A stretch of DNA of 64,000 nt from Oscheius sp. JU75 (Eukaryota; Nematoda; Chromadorea; Rhabditida; Rhabditidae): contig JASJZC010000002.1 in assembly GCA_037178855.1 (NCBI GenBank), forward strand, positions 7,204,501-7,268,500, read 5' to 3'. Below, in pieces: positions 1-11,458 of the stretch. How positions within the stretch are numbered: position 1 is the first letter of the stretch; every line of letters begins with the position of its first letter. The position numbers were made by a program, and so were the translations under genes. The notes beneath the pieces were generated by a model. That model saw only the letters and a list, made by a program, of their open reading frames with translations. It was not told where the DNA came from and did not search any database.

Positions 1-1
1 T

Positions 2-377
2 AAATTTATTGTAACTGTAGAAATTTCAGAAGACGACGAGGCAGTACGTCTTTTGGAAGGAATTGACGTTACAACAGCTCCTCCAAAGCAAGAAGCGTCA
101 ATATCTGCTGTAATTGTCGTAGTTATCTGTCTCATCATCATTTCTGTTCTCATCGCCGGTACCAGTTAATACATTTAAGTAAAAATATACCACCGTTTTA
201 GGTATAATTGTAATCGCACTGTCCATGGAGGCTTCGCTGCACGACGATATGCCTTCAGAGGACGAAGAATCATCTTTTCTATATCCTGATAATGTCCCAG
301 AAAAACCGACGTTTGCCGGCCTGGAAGGTTACGATGACATGTTCGACGACGAGACTTCAACTACTAGAGAGCTCTAA
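2..377 (+). CDS. 3' end of a single-pass membrane protein gene (5' end outside window)
   Basis: Two exons, 2-158 and 202-377, separated by a 43-nt GT-AG intron. Without splicing the frame stops inside the intron; with it the reading continues through one long hydrophobic segment (VIVVVICLIIISVLIAGIIV, about 24 residues) and then an acidic tail of about 50 residues ending TTREL. The part before the membrane segment ends in a beta-strand-like stretch (KFIVTV) and a short Pro/Thr linker, so it looks like the last extracellular domain of a type I receptor or adhesion protein, but too little is present to name the family. A polyadenylation signal AATAAA lies at 445-450. The membrane topology is inferred from hydrophobicity only. 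Confidence 0.75.
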
Positions 378-672
378 ACATTTCACTTTCTAATCGTTTC
401 TGCCAATTGTTAGTACGGGTACGAGATCCATGAAGCCTGTGATCAATAAAGAGTTACGCATTTTGTTTTTGAACTTCGGACACGCACAAAAGATAGAATG
501 TAGCTTGTTACATGCCAGAAATTTCTTTGTGTTTGTATGCGGACGCTAGTCTAACCGAAATCCATAAAAACAAGAAAATAACTTCTCTTCTTTCAACTCA
601 TCGCCTCTCAGTCGATAAAAATCTCTTTCTCAGAACTGACATTCGGACTTTAAGCTTTCATCTGCTCTAACG
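378..672. other. intergenic, 3' UTR plus upstream region
   Basis: No supported gene. Contains the AATAAA signal (445-450) of the preceding membrane protein and AT-rich sequence leading to the small secreted gene at 673. Confidence 0.5.
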
Positions 673-896
673 ATGAGGACTTTGCTAGTATTCGCTATAA
701 TTTTACTTTCATCTATAATAGTACAGCCTGTATGTCATCGATGCCCTACAGTCTCTTCTGTCTTTTTCAGCATTAAAGAAAGGTTCCCTTTCCTGGTGAG
801 CTCAGTTTAGAAAAACCTAAATTGTTGCTTTAGGATTTCCTAAAACATCGAGATGGCAGCAAAGTGCGAGTCTTCGTTGGGAGTAGAGCTTTCTAG
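673..896 (+). CDS. small secreted protein, 61 aa, unrecognised
   Basis: Exons 673-795 and 834-896. The ATG opens a classic signal peptide (MRTLLVFAIILLSSIIVQP), followed by a short mature part with a CHRC pair and a basic C-terminus ending VFVGSRAF. The intron 796-833 has GTGAG and TTTAG borders; removing it keeps the frame open to TAG. A second intron-like sequence inside exon 1 (GTATGT to TTTTTCAG, from about 730 to 770) would create an immediate stop if removed, so I keep it as exon. That ambiguity lowers confidence. It lies 260 bp upstream of a second small secreted gene on the same strand. No family recognised. Confidence 0.45.
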
Positions 897-1159
897 CCTA
901 CTCTCGAGATCATATTATTATATTTCATGTTTTAACACAAAGTCGTTCTAAAACAAAGTTCTTAGAAGAGGTTGCAGCCGTTTCTTTACTTTGTTACCCA
1001 CCCACCCGTGGCTCATAAAAGAGTCCAAAGTCGTTAAATGGACGAACTTTAGACGCGTTTCCTAGCAATGTCTGCCAACTAGACGACCCAGCTCTCATTC
1101 TTCACATAGTCTTGAGAATGGTTGGTGCCCTAACATACTTCCAATAGAGAACTTTGCAG

Positions 1160-1393
1160 ATGAAATTCCTACTTGTCCTGCTTCTCATAGACACCGCCTC
1201 GGCTGTTCTTACAAACCAGAATTTCAAGGACCTGGTGCGTATAAGAATGAGAATCCAACAGTTTATTCGGGTGAGAAACAACTTCCAATAAATTGCGGTT
1301 TAGAAGATAAAGCAGGCTCAGGTTACCCGGCTGAAGCAGGCTTATAAACCTATACAGTCACAGAAGAAGTGGCTCGACTATTATGACAACTAA
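1160..1393 (+). CDS. small secreted protein, 66 aa, unrecognised
   Basis: Exons 1160-1270 and 1304-1393, with a 33-nt GTGAG...TTTAG intron. The ATG starts a clear signal peptide (MKFLLVLLLIDTASA). The mature chain of about 50 residues is strongly basic, with Lys/Arg/Gln-rich helical sequence and the end KKWLDYYDN. The stop is 29 bp before the end of the convergent collagen gene. The two exons join in frame with no internal stop. It could be a secreted peptide or small effector. No cysteines, so not a disulfide-rich toxin fold. No homologue recognised. Confidence 0.6.
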
Positions 1394-1422
1394 TGCTAAT
1401 GAAAAATTTATTGATTCTAAAT

Positions 1423-2319
1423 TTAACGACGGGTTCCGTCCTCGAAGAAGACTCCACCGTCGAGAGCACAGTACTTGGGGCAGATTCCTCTCTCTCCCTG
1501 TCCTCCCTCCTCTCCGGGCTGTCCAGGGCTTCCGGGCTCTCCGTCGTTTCCGGGCTGGCCAGACTGACCGGGCTCTCCTTTCTCTCCAGGCTCTCCAGGG
1601 GATCCGTCCTTTCCGGGCTCTCCATTGGGTCCCTTGGGTCCAGGCTGTCCAGGACGTCCAGCCGGTCCAGGCTCTCCAGGCTTGGGCTCTCCACTCGGTC
1701 CGGGTTCTCCAGCAGGTCCGGGAGGTCCGGGCTTTCCAGCGGGTCCAGGACGGCCATTGTTGCCCTTGTTTCCGGGCTCTCCAGCCTCTCCGTCGGGTCC
1801 CTTCTTTCCAGGTCCTCCAGGGGCTCCGGGGTTTCCAGCAGCACCAGGTGGTCCAGCAGGGCCGGGAGGTCCAGCAGGGCAAGGCTTGCAGGGAGGAGGA
1901 GTAATGGGCTCACAGGGCTGCTGAGGAGGACGTCCGGGGTTTCCAGGGAGTCCAGGAGCTCCGGGCTTTCCGGGACGACCGGGGCGTCCAGAAACTCCTT
2001 GAGGTCCGGCAGGTCCGGGCAGACAACATCCTTGGCACTGGTCAGCTTGACGAGCAACCCTGGTGCCGTTGGTGGAGGGAAGAGCATAAACCTCAGCCCA
2101 AGTGTTCTTGGCTGTAGCCTGACAGTCCTTCAGCTCTCTCTGCATTTGTCCGCGGACGTGGTGAACGTAGTTGTAGACCATTGGCAGAGTCACACAGACT
2201 GACAAAACTGCCACGGTCGAGAAGGTGATGGCTGCATAGCCGACGAAGCGGTACGCCTGTAAGTTCCATTTGAAAGAGAGAGAAAAGTGACTAACCTTAA
2301 TTTTGGAATCGATGTCCAT
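1423..2319 (-). CDS. nematode cuticle collagen, 285 aa
   Basis: Structural protein of the exoskeleton, secreted by the hypodermis. Exon 1 is 2296-2319 (eight codons), the intron is 39 nt, and exon 2 runs 1423-2256. The N-terminal cuticle-collagen domain has a membrane-anchor helix ([19 protein letters not shown]) and a subtilisin-like cleavage site (RVAR) near residue 75. Cysteine-flanked Gly-X-Y blocks follow: a CQGCC knot, about 30 residues of Gly-X-Y, a Pro/Cys-rich interruption, and the long main block. The C-terminus ends [19 protein letters not shown], a tail shared by a subgroup of nematode cuticle collagens. Length and architecture match the family. It is the marker that identifies the organism as a nematode. 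The exact collagen cannot be named. Confidence 0.95.
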   Translation of the reverse strand: MDIDSKIKVSHFSLSFKWNLQAYRFVGYAAITFSTVAVLSVCVTLPMVYNYVHHVRGQMQRELKDCQATAKNTWAEVYALPSTNGTRVARQADQCQGCCLPGPAGPQGVSGRPGRPGKPGAPGLPGNPGRPPQQPCEPITPPPCKPCPAGPPGPAGPPGAAGNPGAPGGPGKKGPDGEAGEPGNKGNNGRPGPAGKPGPPGPAGEPGPSGEPKPGEPGPAGRPGQPGPKGPNGEPGKDGSPGEPGEKGEPGQSGQPGNDGEPGSPGQPGEEGGQGERGICPKYCALDGGVFFEDGTRR

Positions 2320-3170
2320 GTTTGACCGAAGTGCCTTCCTCTACGACTGGCCAGCCTTTTAAACCCTCTCTCTTCCTTTTTCTCGGTTCCCGTTCTTTAA
2401 GTGAAACCTAGTGCGCGAAAAAAGTTACCAAACAGCATTGAAGATTCTCGCTATGATTTGTTGCTGCTTCACAGTTCCAGACAATTTCCTAATTGAAAGA
2501 GTAGAAGACAGTGATAAAATAGAGACAAAGAGACAATCGTTGAAAGCTGTCAAGTACCCAAACCTGACAGGAAGTGTCCTGTCAACATAACCCTGTGAAC
2601 TTAACTTTGAACTTCAGTCTACAAGCTCGTCTACTCCGAAGGATGCTGCCTCTTCTGGTAGTTCTCCAGCCCGCCCACTAGTGAATTCTACCACCAGCTC
2701 ATCTTCATTAGCTGATCGTGAAGTCAACAGGGACCTCTCAAAGAATAAACAAAGAGCCGAATGCGTATGAGGTTAGTCCTTTTCTATTATCTGTACATAG
2801 AAACATAGCCCACACGTGAAAATTTTATTATAACTCTGAGCTACTATGTGAAATTACTCGCATTTTACACTCTGTCTGACTGAGGAGAGAGAGAGAGAGT
2901 TTGGGCACAAAATGTGCGTACAACGCAAAGGTAAAAACTGAGCAATATACAATTGCACTTATATGCTGGCGCCTATATGTATAAGTAGCATTCGTGCTAT
3001 ACAGAACTAGTGAACGAGCGTGATTTGGGGGTATTAAAACCTAGAAAATTCTTCAAAATGTTGAACCGGAGAAGATGTAAAACAAAATCGAGCTAGAGGG
3101 CATACCCGAACAAAAGGGTTTCGGAACTATAGCACACACGGAAATTGAGGAAAAATTAGCGGGAAATTGG
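2320..3170. other. intergenic, collagen upstream region
   Basis: About 850 bp with no supported gene. It should hold the collagen promoter on its left side. A short GA-rich stretch occurs near 2881-2900. Confidence 0.4.
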
Positions 3171-6100
3171 CTACTTGGGAACTTCGAATCGGGGCAGGAA
3201 GAGGCCGAATTTGTGCTCAATTCCGCTGAAGGTCGCTGCGGCGAGCCTGTACCCGCCGACATGGTCCGGATTCTGGGAACTCTCGTCCACAATGGACTTC
3301 AGTTGGGCCGATTCGGATCCAGTGGGTCGGCTGCCTCCGAAGTCCACGTAGAAGACTCGTTGTAGGAACTGAAATTGTATGGGTTGGCGGCTAACAAACG
3401 ATCAAACCTCGTAGGTGACAAGAGTAACGGCGAATTGGGGACTGGAGCGACAGACGCGGGCTATTGTGCCCTTCCAGAAGGCTTTCGGCCCTTCTTCCTT
3501 CATGATCTTGACTGCGCAATCTGAAAAAAGCGGGTGATAAAATGCTAATTGGGACAGTAAAAAAATCATAACTGAATAGCTTTGACAGGATCAACGGCTA
3601 CAAATCTCGGGCTCACGGTCTCAAATCTTTGACTTTGACGCTATGAATTGCTTTTGTCTAATTTCTCTACTACTAAAATGCAATGGTGTCTGTCCGTCCC
3701 TCCGTCCGTGCTTCACCACAAGCAAAAACTTGCGAGTCGTTGCATGTCAAGAATTAAGTTGACAAGTCAGCTGGACAAGTCAGAGGCATGCGTACGTTTG
3801 AGGCAGTCCACGCTATTAGTCTTGATCTTCCAGAAAAGTGTTGTCCGTAGCGCTTTTTGCAGCTCTACTTGTTAGGAAGCCTTTCGATCGACTTTTTCAA
3901 CACAGACAGTGTCCTAACGAGTATAGCGGAACGGTTCCAATACAACTTCTTCATCACACAAGAGTTACTGGTATTTGCAGTCAATTTCAGTTTTCTCTCC
4001 ATTAGGAATATGAAACGGTTATGGACGCAAATCGGCCAAAAATATTTGAGTCAAAGAAGATCGATTTTGTTGCAAAACTTTCCTAATTTGACAGTAAAGG
4101 CTGGATTAATGAACTCATAGCTAACTAACTAAATTTGAAGCTATTCTTTGGAAGAAAAATGCTGCGAAACACTAACCTATTACTCCGTTGTATGTCGTTT
4201 GTCCTGCTCTGGCCGCGACTTGAAGTCGCGTCTTGATCACATCGGCCGGGGTGACTAGACCGGCAGCCGGAACTCCTGCTACGAATGACGAGCAGAAGAG
4301 ACTTCCTGGACTGTTGATACCCTGAGAGATTTTAACGGTTTGAGGATGAAAATTTAACAAAATTTACGTCTTCATCAGCTGTGAGGAGTTTCATGTGAGC
4401 GTAGGTGGGGAAGAAGATGGCCGAGAAAGGAATGTCTCGGAGGAAGCAGGCTCTGGAGCCTTTGTAAAGTCCCATGAAGCCTAGATCCTTAAGAATCGTG
4501 AAGACGCTTATCTTGGGCCCGGTCTGGATCTCGCCAGCGACTTGGAGCCTAATTTTGACGATTTCCAGCGGGTTTGTGAAGACTACCTGAAAAATTGGGG
4601 GTGATGGGCATGAAAATTCAGCTACCTGAGAAGCTCCAGCCGTTCCTCCGGCCATGATCTCGGCCCAGAGCGGAATTTTGCCGTCTTTCGTCATTTTGTC
4701 GCGGACAAAGTCGTTCATCGTCAGCTTTATGGCCTTTTCCGGAGCCACGCCGACGATTTGGGGCAGCAGACCGCGGTAAAGTCCAACAAGACCTGCAAGG
4801 ACTTCGTAAATATAAAAAAGGAAGTTTAACCTTCGAATTTGACAACTTTTTTAAAACAGTCCAGGCTGTTTTTGTACATGACTTCTCCTACGAACGACCC
4901 GGAGCGCTGATTCTGCATGCGGGTCTTGACGAGGTCGATTGGGTAGACGGCAGTTGCTCCACAGGCTCCAGCCACGGATCCGAGGGTGAATCGATAGGCA
5001 CTTTCCATTGCCTAAAGGTTAATTTTGACTTTTGTGGAGAAACATAGAAGATTGCAGCACAGAAAGCTTACGTAATGCCGTAATATTGTTAAAGTTGCTT
5101 TGCTCGGTAAGACTTTTGTACTTCTAGCACTCCCTGAATGTTGGGACTAGCTTTCTACATATTTTCACAAAAGTACCAGCAGTATGAGGCCAGAATTGGA
5201 CAAATGATTGTAAAAATTATGAATTCGAATTATACAGCGAGTTTGAATTACCGCTTTTTGATATCTGAATTTGGCGCGGCAGCTCAAACTGAACAATATT
5301 CTTATTTCATGGTTTTCCGCTAATTTTTCACTAAAAACCCTAATTTGTCAACTCACAGCAGTTCCAACACCTCTTTCCTCCTTGCTCGAGACAGCTTTGA
5401 CGTTGATCAGTCTCTCGACATGAGAAACCCGCTTCAGTCGTTCCGGATCAATCAGTTCAATTTCCTGCAGTCATTTTTGTATGGAAAAAACGAATGATAC
5501 CTTGATGGAAAGTGTCTTCTTGCCAGGATGGGCCAGCTCCGAGAGATGGAAAAGAATTTCTACCTCGTACGGCGTGATATGGGCATAACTCTGAGTAGCA
5601 GCCAAGAACTCTTCCTTCGTCAGTTCGAGGTCCAGATTTCCTCTGGCCTAAATGGTTTTTGATTGATTCCTCTAGAGAGACCCTACCTGACTAAGGAAGA
5701 CACGTTTGATTAGCTCCATCTTGGCCAGAAGACTGTTGAAGGCGGCATAATAGGGAAAAGTTACCTGGAAGAGTATTGGTCAGAGCGAGGGAGAGACAGG
5801 GACTGGGAAACTTTTGGACAGAAAAAAGAGACAGAACATGCGGTTATAGTTGGAACAGAGGGTGTCTATGACTCACTCTATTGCTTCTGAGATCTCGGAA
5901 CTGGAAAAACAGTAAGTCACACTCAACCCAAGACACTAGTCACTCTACCGTTAATTCTAGTACCCAAAACAATGTGGAAAGGTAGTCCAAAACGACAGAA
6001 AGAAGTTTTAATTTTTACCTTATGCCCACTGGCTCCACCACCAGATACCGCAATTAGATTGTTTTTCACAAATGGTGTGAGGAGATGACTCTTGACTGTG

Positions 6101-7135
6101 GTCATGATGTGCTGGAAGTCGACACTGCTAATGGTTCCATCTGCCCTCTTGTCGTAGATTTTAAAGGCCTGGATTCCCTGCTCCTCGTAGAAGTCATGGA
6201 GAAGTTGGGTGAAGGCATGGTATCCGATTGAGCGCTTCTTTTCCCTGAATAGAATAGAATTTTTTTTCAGTAAATTGGGGTGTGATTATGGTCTGTACTT
6301 TGAGAGGCTGAGTTAGAGAGACAGATACCCAGAGAGAAAGAGAGATAGGGGAACAGAGAAACTGAGAGACTGATGTGAGAGACAGAGAGACATAGAGACA
6401 TATATCAAAAGGCATGAGCCTGCTATGATTTTATATTGGGAAATGTTAATGAAGTATCCTATCCAAAATAGCTTGACCATTTGATCAGGAATACCCCAAA
6501 AGAATCCAAAGACTCACGCTCCGAAGTACTTCTTGATAAAGTCCGAATTGAAGTCGAAATCCATATCGTGTAGGGGTTGTGTGTGTCTGATCACAGCCTC
6601 GAATTCATCACAACTGATCGTGTCCGATGAGTTCTTGTCGAAGATCTCAAAGGCGGTCAGGTACAGAGCGTCAGGACTGAATCCAAACTATTGTACCCTC
6701 TTTAAAATCTAGTCTCACCTGCAGAGAAGAGCCTCAAAGGCACAGAACTCTTCAAAGGAGATATCTCCATCCTTGGTTGTGTCCGCTGCCGAGGCCAGCA
6801 GTCTCACAGTCTCCTTATTGTACTGTTCCTCAGTGTAGAGGCCCAAAAACTTCCTAATAAAGTCCTCAGGCGTCATGTACTTCTTTCCATTCTTGATTTT
6901 CGAGGCGAATCGCTCGAAAATCGGTCGAAGATGGTCCGGATTGGCTCTCGGAATGTAGCCTCGGGAGGCCAGAGCCATGTCTGTGTTACATTCCGCCTTC
7001 CGGAAGGGAATCAACCCCAAAAACTATTTTTTGGTAAGAAACTTGTGGAATTAGACTCACCGGATCATTTTTTCTAATGACTCCTTCGGCTAGACTCCGT
7101 CTCTTTTCGCTAGAGAAGACCAGGCTCGATTCCAT
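3171..7135 (-). CDS. SLC25A13: mitochondrial aspartate/glutamate carrier (aralar/citrin), 706 aa
   Basis: Calcium-regulated exchanger of the inner mitochondrial membrane that exports aspartate for glutamate and feeds the malate-aspartate shuttle. Exons in transcript order: 7061-7135, 6719-7023, 6518-6676, 6019-6244, 5687-5764, 5501-5647, 5357-5464, 4831-5011, 4626-4792, 4368-4586, 4177-4321, 3408-3520, 3171-3368. The N-terminal half carries EF-hand-like repeats ([39 protein letters not shown]). The C-terminal half is a three-repeat carrier with [21 protein letters not shown] and [11 protein letters not shown], the Px[DE]xx[KR] signatures. Length is close to human citrin. A TTAG acceptor sits directly before the ATG. 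The 656-nt intron 3521-4176 contains a Helitron-like fragment. Confidence 0.96.
3664..3790 (+). mobile_element. Helitron-like element, 5' fragment, inside an aralar intron
   Basis: Starts TCTCTACTACTAAAATGC and continues into the same GTCCGTCC-rich and GCATGTCAAGAATTA segments as the complete element at 32478-32686. The 3' hairpin and CTRR end are not recognisable, so this is probably a decayed or truncated copy. Orientation is opposite to the host gene. The right boundary is approximate. Confidence 0.6.
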
Positions 7136-7176
7136 CTAACTTTTTCCCTGGAAAATGGTCAAGATTTGAGGTTTCA

Positions 7177-7680
7177 ATGGTCTACGAGGTAATAAACAAG
7201 TTGGAAAAAGAGACAGGTCGCGACTGTTTGCAAAAGAGAGCCACATTCCAGAGGTTCAAGCAGGGGGTGGCTTTTCTCGTTCCCGTACTGTCTAAGTCTC
7301 GTGACCAGGATAGTTTTGAGATCATCATAACTGACTATAGATCCTGTCCAGATGGTACAGGGGAGGAAGAGGATCTAGACAATGACAATACTAGCGCAAA
7401 ACTGGGAACAAACTCAACGAAGTCTGGATTGAAGAAGCGAGATAGTCCGGGAGAGAAACAAGAACCAGACAACAAAAAAACAAGTTTAAACGGCATGAAC
7501 TTTCAAGGAAAACAATCCAGAGAAACATGCGTGTCCTTTATCAGACAGTGGTCAACAGGAGGCAGTGGCTCGGCTCTTTCGAGATGTCTCGAGGGAAGGG
7601 TCAGTCACTGTCTGTCTCTGGTCCTGTCTCTCACTGTCTGTCAAAATATTAAAAAAAAAATAATAGACAAGAATGCATAA
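7177..7680 (+). CDS. hypothetical protein, up to 167 aa, divergent from aralar
   Basis: An open frame starting 42 bp upstream of the aralar ATG on the opposite strand. About 140 residues look protein-like: an N-terminal helical part, an acidic patch (GEEEDLDNDN) and a Lys-rich part (KSGLKKRDSPGEKQ). The last 25 residues lie over a pyrimidine-rich simple repeat, and a GTCAGT at about 7600 may be a donor site, so the true 3' end may be spliced. No domain recognised. It could be a real divergent gene or a chance ORF. Confidence 0.35.
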   Translation: MVYEVINKLEKETGRDCLQKRATFQRFKQGVAFLVPVLSKSRDQDSFEIIITDYRSCPDGTGEEEDLDNDNTSAKLGTNSTKSGLKKRDSPGEKQEPDNKKTSLNGMNFQGKQSRETCVSFIRQWSTGGSGSALSRCLEGRVSHCLSLVLSLTVCQNIKKKIIDKNA

Positions 7681-9794
7681 CAGGATAGACTAGACCCCAA
7701 AAATGACCAGCGTGCGATAAGGAATCAAGAGTCGCCCGCCCTGGTTGCTTACGTGTCAATAATGAAAATTAAAGTGTCACATAAGCGCTTAAAAAAGTAA
7801 AAGAAAAGCCCAATAGACTATCGATTTTTACACAGCAAAAAACAAGCGATTACGTGGGTTGCGTCTTTTCGTACTCCAACAAAATAGACATGCTAAATGC
7901 CACTAGACTATTAAATAGAGGAGGGTAAATAACACGTAGATTGGCTACGTGTTAACGTAAAAAAGGGCGGATGGCAGCAGCTCTACCACGCACGTGCGGC
8001 GCACATGAGACAAGTTTTCGGCTGCTGCTGCTGACCCACTCCCGCTCCGATGAATAATCGATGCAAGAAAACAACTGTTGTTCGAGAGAAAACTCTCTCA
8101 AAGATAATGATTTTTGACTCTCTGAAACCGGTTTCCTTGCAATGGATCAATGATCAAGGAAATATGGATCAGTAAGCCTTTCGAGAGGACAAGTTTCCGT
8201 TGATTTCCAGCTCGTAAGGTAGAAATCTTTTTGAAAAATAACCTTTCGCGGCACCTAATTGGTAGCAGCGTTCAGGAGAAAATAGAGCAATGAAGGCAAC
8301 AAGAAGCTTTTGTACTGACGTAAAGGGAAAGCAAAAGGGGGATTTAGTCCACTTGAGAGTCTATGACTTTTCGATGGACTCTATGGTTCTGTACTCTGCT
8401 AGACCATCATCTAATGTTTCTTCTCAGGTAGCTAGTCATAATATCTTTTCTTATCGTAAACGTGACATTCTAAAAGTACATCTTCTGTTCTTAATCCACT
8501 GGGTCAGTTCCAGGTATGAGCCTTAGGCCCGGAATGGGCCGAACCGGGCCAAAATCATTTACAGCCCCGAAACGCAGGGCGCTGCGGCCCGACTTTTTTC
8601 GGGCCTAAGACACACGTCTGGTCCGTTCAAAAATAATCGCTGCCATATCTCATTTGATTCGTAACAAGAGGCACGTTCAAAACGAAGTGGGACAATCCTT
8701 TTAACCAACACTCGCCTGTGCCGTTCTGAGAATGTTCGTATGCTAAAATGGAGCATTTGAACTGCTTCTTCAAATTTTTTCGCCTGCTACGCTCCAGGCA
8801 TAGAATTTTATGAATCTAGGGACTACCATGCTTCGCTGGAGCAAAGACTTCACTAATCTAAGCTGCTAGTAGATACTTTCAGTGGAAAGGATACCGTGTG
8901 AACTATTCCTGAAAGTGTAGATATACTGTCAATTACCAAAGATTTCCTGCTAGTTCATGGTTGAGAAATCGGGGTGTCTTGGGCCGGCCGGACCTGACCG
9001 GTTGTGGCGTACCTATCTAAACCCGACCGGCCGGGCCTGTTTGGGTCTCAAAGCTTTTTTGAAATCTGAAATATACTTCGACTCGGCTTGATTCCGAGTC
9101 AGATTCGAAATGGACTAGGGTCGAATTTGAATCGAAACGCGCGACAACGCTGTTCCTGCTGCGAGAGATGTCGTCGTTGTTGTCATTTTTTACATGTTTT
9201 TTTTCACTTTTCTTCAAAAGTACGATCTGGCAAGGCTATAAATAAAGCATTTGGTAAAGAAATAGTAGAAGAATTTGACTATTCAGACGTAGCTATCTTT
9301 TCGATTCAATGATTCAGAGTAATTTTACCTTAAAAGTCCCGTTTTTTTTTTACAAAAAAATGTTTTGTGAAAAGATAAGAGCTAAATAAAAGCTTTAATC
9401 GACTTGAGTCGGACTCGATAAGAATCCCAGGTATCATTTGGTAATAGATCGGCAGGCTTCATTCAAAAAGTACGGTAGCCGCCTTACTTCGTTCGTAAAC
9501 AGGTGAACTCATTTTTAGTCTCTAACTGTTTATTGATTTCAGCATGCATAAGAACTTCTTAGAACATGCAAACAGCCCGATATGTGCTACGATAGTGAAA
9601 AATCCTCACGTTGGACCAACAACAGTAATTTCGCTCATATCGGCAGTTTTACTATATTTCTCTAATTGTTAGGGATTCTTGAACACGCTGAATCCGTAAA
9701 AAAAAGTTTCACCTCTTGGTTTTGTTCGTATAAAACGAAGGCCAAAATAAAATGAAAGCACCGGTTTACTTATCCCTTTTTCTGTACACATTAT
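7681..9794. other. intergenic, inverted repeats, no supported gene
   Basis: About 2.1 kb. Contains a perfect hairpin at 7930-7954 (arm TAACACGTA, 7-nt loop), a GC-rich inverted repeat at 8523-8608 (TTAGGCCCG/CGGGCCTAA) and a second GC-rich partly inverted block at about 8970-9040 (GGGCCGGCCGG and CCGGCCGGGCC). Small ORFs at 8290 and 9088 lack convincing protein composition. The two GC-rich blocks could be remnants of one mobile element but I cannot show it. Confidence 0.4.
8523..8608. repeat. GC-rich inverted repeat, possible MITE remnant
   Basis: TTAGGCCCG at 8523-8531 is matched by CGGGCCTAA at 8600-8608, enclosing 68 bp that also hold GGGCC motifs. The GC content stands out from the AT-rich surroundings. 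Confidence 0.4.
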
Positions 9795-11458
9795 CTACAT
9801 TTTGAAGAGTTGCTTGCCTCCAAAAACCGTCAGGGCCTTTTCTAAAGCGTCTGTCGCCTCCTCCAAACTCCTTGTCTCACATTTTGGTGGTGTCAGCTTC
9901 CCATCTTGAATCAGCTCGTGCAGCTGCGAGAACATCGCGTCTTTTTCCTAAAGTTTTCCATTTCACCAATCATTAAAAGTAGCGATTACCTTATCATTTT
10001 GCCTGTCCTTACTCCACCTCGTCAACCAGAATCCCGCCAGCTTGATGTCTTTGAAAATCAGAGGCCCGGTGGGGATTTGTAGGGGCTGCTTGCTCATTCC
10101 GCCGTAAGTTACCAAAACACCGCCTTGGCGAAGAGTTCCGGTCAAAAACATGGTGCTTCTACCACCGACACAGTTCAGGGCTAGCGCGACGTTTTTGACC
10201 TCCTTTCTGCAAATTTCTAGGAGCTTTTAAGCAGAAATATAGGCTATACTTGTATTCCTTCAAGAGCTGTTCCTCAGTGATTACCAGATCAGCTCCGAGA
10301 CTCTTTAGATCGGCCACAGTCGCTTCCATATCGTCTCGGCGACGGACAATGCTCACGGTTTTGAGGCCCCAGGCTGCGGCGAGCTGAAAATTTGTTTTCT
10401 GGCCAAAAAAAATTTGGTAAAATACCTGGATGACGGCTCGTCCGACGGCCGAGGTGGCCCCGTTTTGAATGACGACATCTCCAGGCTTGAGCTGCACGAA
10501 ATCCTTGAGCATGCGGTAGGCTGTAGGTGGGTTGACCTGGAAGGAAGAGGGTGAGCGTGTCAGCAGCAGATTTTGTACAGTTCCATAACAGAGGGGAAAA
10601 AAAGTAGTTAGATGAACATTTCGCTGATGAACGAGATCTCCACAAAAATTATGGCTTCTGTCAGATCTCGGCTACGTCAGATTTCTGTAGTTCCTTTGGT
10701 TGTTTCAAATACACAGCTAAGAAAATGAATTGTGCGTCTCTCGTCTGCCTATGACTTCATCACTATCGATGACGTCGCCATTCTCTTCCCTACTTTCAAA
10801 TTTTCTCACACCCCGAAGCAATTCAGATTCGAAAATTATCTAGTTCAAAATGCTCAAAAGTCTCTAATTAATTGGTTTTTGTGAAAAATCGAAAATATCG
10901 CTGGACTTTCAAGGACCTTCCTTTCTTCAACCGTTTGACGACCATTTTAGCGTTGTCGATCCATTTTCGGCAAAAAGAAACGTCGATCAAAAAGACGAAC
11001 CTGAAGAGTAGCAGCCGCCTCGAGCTCCAATCCTCCCTTGATTCTGTACAGGTCGTCAGCTTTGTGATGTCCAAACGTGCGCCAGGTTCCTGGCGGACAG
11101 AGTCCGCGTAGAACATTGTCTCCAACCTTTAGAGCCTTCACACCGGATCCTACCTGTAATTTTCTCATTTTTGGCGAAAAAAATAACTGGGAACCTCTTC
11201 CACGACCCCGTAGCCGTCATTTCCACCCACAGCGGGCAGGGAGGTTGGTTTTTCCGGGTAAACACCCTGAATTTGGTTCAAATCGGCCGGATTGATAGGT
11301 GCAGCAAGCCAGCGGACCAGCACGTGTCCCTCGGGAATCTTGTCGGACAACTCGAAGGATTCGAGACGAATAACCTTCGGCGGATCACCGTACTCTTTGT
11401 ACATGAGCTGCTTTGAATGCAGTCGTCTTATGGAATGTTGAAATACTCGTCGAAGCAT
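9795..11458 (-). CDS. MECR: mitochondrial trans-2-enoyl-CoA/ACP reductase, 343 aa
   Basis: Last step of mitochondrial type II fatty-acid synthesis (NADPH-dependent reduction of enoyl-ACP), needed for octanoate/lipoate supply. Exons: 11195-11458, 11001-11153, 10426-10536, 10250-10383, 9990-10206, 9795-9947. The first 17 residues ([17 protein letters not shown]) form a mitochondrial presequence. The medium-chain reductase fold is visible: [27 protein letters not shown], the NADPH-binding [13 protein letters not shown], then CVGG and [11 protein letters not shown]. Length fits the family. The ATG directly follows TTTTTCAG, suggesting trans-splicing. Intron 10537-11000 (464 nt) is the only long one and holds nothing recognised. 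Confidence 0.95.

Noticed and set aside
1358-2202. Long ORFs on both strands over the collagen gene
   Set aside because: They are shadows of the Gly-X-Y repeat in other frames; only the minus frame 1423-2319 gives a collagen.
2880-2900. CRISPR or satellite array
   Set aside because: This is a eukaryotic genome and only short GA runs are present; no regularly spaced repeats occur anywhere in the window.
5821-5905. A possible extra aralar exon between 5687-5764 and 6019-6244
   Set aside because: The flanking exons join directly in phase and match the carrier family without a gap, so the segment is intron.
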